In this document: piece after piece, positions 6,229 to 10,698 of the stretch
How positions within the stretch are numbered: position 1 is the stretch's first letter
How the letters are laid out: each line of letters begins with the position of its first letter
From: CAYZUC01 sp964481705
GTDB taxonomy: Bacteria > Bacillota > Clostridia > Lachnospirales > Lachnospiraceae
Assembly: GCA_964481705.1 (NCBI GenBank)
Contig: CAYZUC010000097.1
Coordinates: forward strand, 1 to 10,698
DNA length: 10,698 nucleotides
Direction: 5' to 3'
Made by a program: the position numbers and the translations under genes
Notes under the pieces: generated by a model
The model's input: only the letters and a program-made list of their open reading frames with translations
Told to the model about the DNA's origin: nothing
Database searches by the model: none

Positions 6229-6388
6229 ATCAACCACGGTTCCACTCTAATCAGAGGATTGCTCCTCCACTCTGTTCGCATAGCGACTCACGTAACGTGT
6301 GACCACGTACCGGCATTTCCTCCGGTCTGCTCCCGAATGCACTTTCAGTCCGTCGACTTACTCTTTTCGTTCTCAGCATTTATCATAT
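6196..6388 (-). promoter_or_regulatory. Cysteine-specific T-box riboswitch of the cysE-cysS operon
   Basis: The ~190-nt leader binds uncharged tRNA-Cys and then lets transcription pass into cysE-cysS. It contains the T-box sequence AGAGTGGAACCGTGG (6248-6234). The tRNA-end-binding bulge TGGA (6244-6241) has A as its variable base, matching the U73 discriminator expected in tRNA-Cys. The stem I region holds AGAGTA on the 5' side and CTATGCGAACAG on the 3' side; TGC at 6280-6278 is the likely specifier codon for Cys. An apical hairpin ACCGG/CCGGT is seen in between. Between the specifier and the antiterminator there is only one short hairpin (GAGGA-GCAA-TCCTC), so the leader is compact and appears to lack a full stem II/IIA/B. 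The full stem I fold was done by eye and is less certain than the T-box and terminator. Confidence 0.93.
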
Positions 6389-6394
6389 ATGCCT

Positions 6395-6423
6395 ATCTTA
6401 TGCAAAACACACCCTTTTGTCAA
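6395..6423 (-). promoter_or_regulatory. Promoter of the T-box/cysE-cysS operon
   Basis: The minus strand shows TTGACA (6423-6418), a 17-nt spacer and TAAGAT (6400-6395, four of six matches). This gives a housekeeping-sigma promoter with a start near 6388, immediately before the T-box stem I. A T7 run from the end of the ispF region lies just upstream of the -35 box. Confidence 0.8.
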
Positions 6424-6462
6424 CTTAAAAAAACATAAATTCTATGACTTTGGAGCTCATGT

Positions 6463-7011
6463 TTACTTTTTTGTACATCCTGCACAACCGGAGCATTTCG
6501 CTGCGTCGACCTGCTGTCCTACTTCATATGAAAAATTAGCCGCCGTTGTAAGAGAACAAATCGCCTGTGACGAAATCCCTTCACCAGTTCCGGTAAAACC
6601 AAGTCCTTCCTCCGTCGTAGCCTTAATATTAATTTGGTCAACCGAGATGCCAAGACGCTCCGCAATGTTTTGCTCCATTTGTTCAATATACGGTCTCATC
6701 TTTGGGCGCTGCGCTATGATGGTCGCATCAATATTCTCTATAAAATATAGCTTATCCGTTAAGAGGTCTCGTACCTGCTCCAGCAGCTTCATACTGGAAA
6801 TCCCTTTATACGTATCATCGGTATCCGGAAAATGCTTTCCAATGTCGCCCAAAGCAGCTGCCCCCAAAAGCGCATCCATAATCGCATGCACCAGTACATC
6901 CGCATCTGAGTGTCCCAGAAGTCCCTTTTCGTATGGAATCTCCACTCCTCCAAGAATCAGCTTTCGTCCCTCTACCAATTTATGCACATCATAACCTAAT
7001 CCAACTCTCAT
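6463..7011 (-). CDS. ispF: 2-C-methyl-D-erythritol 2,4-cyclodiphosphate synthase with Cys-rich tail
   Basis: IspF carries out the fifth step of the MEP isoprenoid pathway, cyclising CDP-methylerythritol 2-phosphate with release of CMP. This 182-residue protein has the complete metal site: D8 and H10 in GLGYDVHKL, and H42 in HSDADVLVHAIMDALLGA. It also has H34, the conserved KHFPDTD segment, and the core-ending block KATTEEGLGFTGTGEG. The usual enzyme is about 157-160 residues long. Here ~25 residues follow the core, ending in KCSGCAGCTKK, with C173, C176 and C179 in a CxxCxxC pattern. This tail is unusual and its function is unknown. The ATG at 7011 is chosen because GGAGG lies 7 nt upstream; an upstream in-frame start at 7050 would place that site inside the coding region. 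The gene follows the ABC permease stop by 57 nt on the same strand with no clear promoter, so it may be read through from the transporter operon. Confidence 0.95.
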   Translation of the reverse strand: MRVGLGYDVHKLVEGRKLILGGVEIPYEKGLLGHSDADVLVHAIMDALLGAAALGDIGKHFPDTDDTYKGISSMKLLEQVRDLLTDKLYFIENIDATIIAQRPKMRPYIEQMEQNIAERLGISVDQINIKATTEEGLGFTGTGEGISSQAICSLTTAANFSYEVGQQVDAAKCSGCAGCTKK

Positions 7012-7068
7012 ATGTTTCCTCCATTTATTATTGTTTCCTGATTCAATCACTTACAAGAAGCCGTATCG

Positions 7069-8361
7069 CTATTCATATCGCAGTGCATCAATCGGGTTCA
7101 TTTTAGCTGCTTTATTTGCAGGCGCATATCCAAAGAAAATTCCGATTGCACTGGAAAATACCACAGATAATATGATACCCAACATAGAAATGCAAGGAGG
7201 ATACTTCATCAATTTTGCTCCAATACATCCAAATATGATTCCCAGAACCATACCAATAATTCCACCAATAATACAGATTACTACTGACTCTGTAATAAAC
7301 TGTAGTCGTATGGATTCATTTGTCGCACCCAGTGCCTTTCTCGTTCCTATTTCTCTTGTTCTTTCTGTAACAGAAACCAGCATAATATTCATAACTCCTA
7401 TACCACCGACCAGAAGTGAGATACCTGCAATTATGGCAATTGCAATAGATGCTGCAGATAACATTTCATTAAAAACACCTACGAGATCTGCCATCGAATT
7501 CGCTACGATATAAAAAACCGTATTCCTGCTGTAATAAGTATCATTCAAATAATCCTGCATCTTTGCCATTTCTGAGCTTACTGCAATACCTTCTTTTCCA
7601 ACAACAGTAATACTACTGAATTTCCCGTTTCCATGTGTCTGTACAAATCCGGTAGATAGAGGAATATAAACGGTAGTTCCCTGATTCATCAAAAAAGAAA
7701 GATCATTCGCATTCTGTTTATATATGCCTACAATAATATAAGAATAATACTTATTCTTCATATGGATTTCAATAGGCTGTCCCAACGCCTCCTCCATATT
7801 ATCATGAAAGATATCCTTGACAACTTTCTCTGAAACCAAACAGGTCTTTTTTCCACGCTCCTGTTCTCTGCTGCTTAATAGCCTTCCGGCCTTAATTTCA
7901 ACTTTTTCTCCCTTTAAGTAGTCATTATTCACATATTTCACAGAAACACTCGAATTACTTCTTCCTGATTCTGCTCTTCCATCTCCAATATCTCCGGAAA
8001 GCTCTACATACTTAATTGTATCAGCAAATTTGTTTCTTAAACCTTCTATCATTTCATCCGAGATCAAATCCTCCTCTGATGGATTCTGAATGCTTTCAAA
8101 CTTCGTCTCATCACTAAATACCAAACCGTTCTCATCGGTTTCCTGTTCCATTTTTTCCCGTTTCGTAAGCATCAAATTAATGTTGTTCGCTCCAACGCCT
8201 CCCATATTGGAGTTTATCCCCTTTTTTAGAGACTCTCCTATGGTCATAATTGTTATAACAGAAGAGATGCCAATAATGATACCAAGCATCGTTAACATGG
8301 CTCTGGTTTTATTTGCGCGCAGACCGTTTATTGCAAGCAGGATATTTTCCCATACTAACAT
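7069..8361 (-). CDS. ABC transporter permease, MacB/FtsX type
   Basis: This 430-residue membrane protein has the four-helix MacB layout. The first transmembrane helix (about 21-42) follows the cytoplasmic start NLLxA-like ENILLAINGLRANKTR. A large extracytoplasmic MacB-PCD domain (about 43-300) comes next. Three C-terminal helices lie at about 303-328, 358-382 and 391-413. The coupling segment VTERTREIGTRKALGAT and the end NPIDALRYE are hallmarks of the FtsX/MacB family. Such permeases move substrates by extracytoplasmic shape change (mechanotransmission) rather than through a classic pore. Substrates range from antimicrobial peptides to lipoproteins, so none is assigned here. Its start overlaps the ATPase stop by 7 nt, so the two are probably translated in a coupled way. 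Together with the adaptor at 9081 it forms a MacAB-like exporter in which permease and ATPase are separate proteins. Confidence 0.9.
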   Translation of the reverse strand: MLVWENILLAINGLRANKTRAMLTMLGIIIGISSVITIMTIGESLKKGINSNMGGVGANNINLMLTKREKMEQETDENGLVFSDETKFESIQNPSEEDLISDEMIEGLRNKFADTIKYVELSGDIGDGRAESGRSNSSVSVKYVNNDYLKGEKVEIKAGRLLSSREQERGKKTCLVSEKVVKDIFHDNMEEALGQPIEIHMKNKYYSYIIVGIYKQNANDLSFLMNQGTTVYIPLSTGFVQTHGNGKFSSITVVGKEGIAVSSEMAKMQDYLNDTYYSRNTVFYIVANSMADLVGVFNEMLSAASIAIAIIAGISLLVGGIGVMNIMLVSVTERTREIGTRKALGATNESIRLQFITESVVICIIGGIIGMVLGIIFGCIGAKLMKYPPCISMLGIILSVVFSSAIGIFFGYAPANKAAKMNPIDALRYE

Positions 8362-9068
8362 CGTTTTCCAGCTCCCTTCCGTTCACCAATAATGCAGCCA
8401 TCACTTAATGTAATAATTCGACCCGTTTCCTCGGCCAACTCCGGAGAATGCGTGATCAGCACAATTGTCTTTCCCTTTTTCTCATTCAGTTCATGAAAAA
8501 TATCCATTATTTTGTGACCGGTTTTTGTATCCAGTGCACCGGTTGGTTCATCTGCCAATATTATGGTTGGATCACATGCCATAGCACGAGCAATTGCCAC
8601 ACGTTGTTTTTGTCCACCGGACAGTTCATCCGGCGTATGAGTCATTCTATCATCCATTTCCACCATTTTCATCAGCTCTCTGGCACGCTGATGACGTTCT
8701 ATAGGGCCAATGCCATGATACAGCATTGGCATCTCAACATTCTTCAATGCCGTAGTACGGCTAATCAAGTTATATGTCTGAAACACAAAGCCAATCTTCT
8801 CATTTCGAATATGAGACAACTCTCGGTCCCTCGCATGCATGATGTCGACACCATCCAGTTCATATGCTCCTTCTGTAGGCTTATCCAATGCGCCAATAAT
8901 ATTCATTAAGGTTGATTTTCCCGAACCGGAGGCCCCAACTACAGAAACAAACTCTCCCTTTCGAACCTGCATATCTAATCCGTGCAAAATCTCGAGTTCA
9001 TTTGGCTGTCCAATATAAAAGCGTTTTACAATATGCTTTAAATCAATAATAACTCCCGATTCACTCAT
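8355..9068 (-). CDS. ABC transporter ATP-binding protein, LolD/MacB type
   Basis: This 237-residue nucleotide-binding protein powers the permease encoded immediately downstream. It has the Walker A motif GASGSGKST (45-53), a Q-loop at FQ (Q97), the ABC signature LSGGQ (149-153), Walker B IILADEP with catalytic E174, the D-loop ALD and the H-loop His (H207 in ITHS). The overall pattern (NIIGALDKPTEG, RNEKIGFVFQTYNLI, DEPTGALDTKTG) is that of the LolD/MacB/SalX subfamily, which pairs with FtsX-like permeases. The ATG at 9068 is preceded by AGGAGG, and the adaptor's TAG stop runs straight into that site (AATAGGAGG), leaving a 12-nt gap between the genes. All catalytic residues are present. Confidence 0.95.
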   Translation of the reverse strand: MSESGVIIDLKHIVKRFYIGQPNELEILHGLDMQVRKGEFVSVVGASGSGKSTLMNIIGALDKPTEGAYELDGVDIMHARDRELSHIRNEKIGFVFQTYNLISRTTALKNVEMPMLYHGIGPIERHQRARELMKMVEMDDRMTHTPDELSGGQKQRVAIARAMACDPTIILADEPTGALDTKTGHKIMDIFHELNEKKGKTIVLITHSPELAEETGRIITLSDGCIIGERKGAGKRC

Positions 9069-9080
9069 GGAGAAAGCCTC

Positions 9081-10698
9081 CTATTCCTCTTTACTGTCTG
9101 TTTCGGATACTCCCGGAATTATAGTGTCTTCCTCTGATGGCGGAACTAAAATCTGCATTCCCTCCTTCAGTCCATTCGCTGACACTTCCGTATAATAATC
9201 CGTTTCCAATCCCGTACTTACATAAATATTATTTTGTGAAGTAGTCATAACCATGTTACTTTCGGAGATTGTACTTCCCTCAACTTCTGTAATATATGTC
9301 TTACCATCCGAATCCTCATGAATACACTCATAAGGAACTGCGTACACATCCTTAGCTGAGCTGAGAAGAATATTTATCTTGGCAGTCATTCCCAAACGCA
9401 GTCGGCTGTTCTTCTCTTTGAGTGTAATCTTGATCGGATAGTCTGTTGTCATTGTAACTTCGAGCGTTGTTGCATTGGTTTCTGTCTTCGGAGTGGGTGA
9501 AACAAAGGTTACGGTTCCCTCCATTTCCTGACTTCCCGTGGCATCTGTACGAATAATTGCTGTCTGACCTTCTTCAATATCCGCTATATCATACTGATCT
9601 ACGATAGCCTCCACAATCAAATCCTTATCATCCTGAATTGCACAAATCTGTGTTCCTGTATATTTTCTGCCCTCCTCAACTCCAACGGCTGTAATGCGCC
9701 CGGAAATGGGTGCCTTTATCGTACATTGAGCTATCTGGTCTTCCAGATCTGCAGCATCCAGCTTTGCATTCAGATTATCAACACTGTCCGCCAACTGATT
9801 TTTTTGGATGGAATCATTTTTATTCGTATAATTATAAGCAAAATCAAACATGGTACTATCCTTCTTCTGAACGGCTTCATCCACATTCCGTTCATAGGAT
9901 GCCAGATTATTACAAGCCGTCTCATAGGCGCGTCTTGCTGTTTCTTTTGCTGTGTCTGCCGCATCTACTGCAGTACATGATGAATCATATAAAGTCTCTG
10001 CTGTTTTGACCTCGGCCTCCAGTTCTTTGATTTTCTCTTCCTCTGTCGAATTAACGCTCGTTGAATCATCGTATTCTCTTTTTGCCTTCTCCAGAGCTTC
10101 TTTTGCTTTGTCTAGTGCGTCACCGGCATTATCCTTATCGCTTACAGCAAAATCGTATTTCTCACGTGCCTTGTCATAATCCGATTTGGCATAACAGCAA
10201 TTATAGTAAGCCTGATTATATTTCTCCTGTGCATCCGTAATACCATTCTGAGCCTGGGATACATTCACATTTGCATCATACACTGTTTTATCTCTGTCAC
10301 GTAAACTTTCATCGACCGTCATCCCGGAGTTTGCATCTGTCACATTCATATTCTTTTTCAGGTTTTCGAGTTTTGCCTCCAGAATACTACTGTCAAGAAT
10401 ACAGATAACATCTCCTTCCTTCACGGTATCGCCCACTTCGACATTCATTTTCAGTATTTTTACATTAGAAACATCACAAACTACACTCTTGGTCGAGGCA
10501 CTTGCAATCGTTCCTGTAATGCGCACCGCGTCACTGATATTGCGTTTCGTGAGTTCAAAGGTATTTCCGGCTTTCATATTGCCCATACTTTTCTTAACCG
10601 TATCTACCACCTGCTTTATTCTGAATCCTGCGACCACCAGAACAATGAGAATAATGACCAGAATCACGATTTTCTTTGGTCGTTTGAAAGAGACTTTA
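9081..10698 (-). CDS. Membrane-fusion adaptor of ABC exporter (HlyD/MacA-like), 5' end outside window
   Basis: The frame is open to the window edge. Ten further codons before a GTG at 10667 encode KVSFKRPKKI, a basic stretch in front of the membrane anchor VILVIILIVLVVAGF, so the true start is probably off-window. After the anchor comes a barrel/lipoyl-like half (NVEVGDTVKEGDVICILDSS). A long, Ala/Lys/Glu-rich coiled-coil hairpin with two arms follows, broken near DDSTSVNSTEEEK. The second lipoyl half (CTIKAPISGRITAVGVEEGRK in part) and beta-barrel domains (VEAIVDQYDIADIEEGQ, RLRLGMTAKINI) complete the adaptor, and the tail is acidic. These proteins dock on MacB-type permeases; in a single-membrane Firmicute the partner beyond the membrane is unclear. 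Several Cys residues lie in the coiled coil (the pair in YYNCCYAK, SSCTAV, ETACNN), which is unusual for an extracytoplasmic protein. It is the first visible gene of the adaptor-ATPase-permease operon. Confidence 0.9.
   Translation of the reverse strand, partial: KVSFKRPKKIVILVIILIVLVVAGFRIKQVVDTVKKSMGNMKAGNTFELTKRNISDAVRITGTIASASTKSVVCDVSNVKILKMNVEVGDTVKEGDVICILDSSILEAKLENLKKNMNVTDANSGMTVDESLRDRDKTVYDANVNVSQAQNGITDAQEKYNQAYYNCCYAKSDYDKAREKYDFAVSDKDNAGDALDKAKEALEKAKREYDDSTSVNSTEEEKIKELEAEVKTAETLYDSSCTAVDAADTAKETARRAYETACNNLASYERNVDEAVQKKDSTMFDFAYNYTNKNDSIQKNQLADSVDNLNAKLDAADLEDQIAQCTIKAPISGRITAVGVEEGRKYTGTQICAIQDDKDLIVEAIVDQYDIADIEEGQTAIIRTDATGSQEMEGTVTFVSPTPKTETNATTLEVTMTTDYPIKITLKEKNSRLRLGMTAKINILLSSAKDVYAVPYECIHEDSDGKTYITEVEGSTISESNMVMTTSQNNIYVSTGLETDYYTEVSANGLKEGMQILVPPSEEDTIIPGVSETDSKEE

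Noticed and set aside
6299..6994. 231-codon plus-strand open frame opposite ispF and the T-box
   Set aside because: It runs antisense through a clearly conserved IspF gene and the T-box leader, has no recognisable domain and reads as low-quality Ser/Pro/Cys-rich translation.
7012..7050. Longer ispF start at 7050
   Set aside because: The 13 extra residues have no family match and the best ribosome binding site (GGAGG) lies inside them, right before ATG 7011.
10665..10667. GTG at 10667 as the adaptor start
   Set aside because: The frame stays open to the window edge and encodes a basic KRPKK stretch that normally precedes the membrane anchor, so the start is probably outside.
1..10698. CRISPR array, toxin-antitoxin pair or other complete defence system
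   Set aside because: No regularly spaced repeats, no cas-like genes and no paired small genes were found; the KilA-N gene alone does not make a system.

Overview
The window looks like a piece of a Clostridia chromosome (Firmicutes, most likely Lachnospiraceae). The evidence is a Spo0H-type sigma factor, the Firmicute gene order cysE-cysS-mrnC-rlmB-sigH behind a T-box leader, the MEP isoprenoid enzyme IspF, and strong AGGAGG-type ribosome binding sites. All core genes lie on the minus strand. The first ~1.95 kb reads on the plus strand, is visibly richer in A+T, and looks like the remnant of a mobile element.

Layout. 1-1960: the tail of an unidentified gene, a KilA-N domain gene, a stretch with overlapping inverted repeats, then a decayed tyrosine integrase. 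The integrase has lost its N-terminus, carries one in-frame TGA and has a Tyr in place of the HxxR His. Just behind it, the heptamer TGACATA occurs four times. 2001-2178: tRNA-Thr(GGT) on the minus strand, with its own promoter (the -35 box overlaps the sigH stop) and a hairpin terminator. 2175-6142: sigH, rlmB, mrnC, cysS and cysE, read right to left. cysE-cysS overlap by 4 nt and cysS-mrnC by 16 nt. 6196-6423: a consensus-like promoter and a cysteine T-box leader with a TGC specifier, a TGGA tRNA-end-binding bulge and a U7 terminator. 6463-7011: ispF with an unusual C-terminal CxxCxxC tail. 7069-10698: a tripartite ABC efflux system made of a MacB-type permease, a LolD/MacB-type ATPase and a long coiled-coil membrane-fusion adaptor whose start lies beyond the window.

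How the genes fit together. The T-box makes cysteine synthesis (CysE) and cysteine charging (CysS) respond to uncharged tRNA-Cys. mrnC and rlmB (23S rRNA maturation) and sigH may be read in part from the same transcript. In B. subtilis sigH is followed by rpmG-secE-nusG; here the element remnant lies at that position, downstream of tRNA-Thr, which suggests insertion at or near the 3' end of the tRNA gene. I see no complete new defence or signalling system. The least explained items are the structured stretch after the KilA-N gene, the TGACATA array and the IspF tail.
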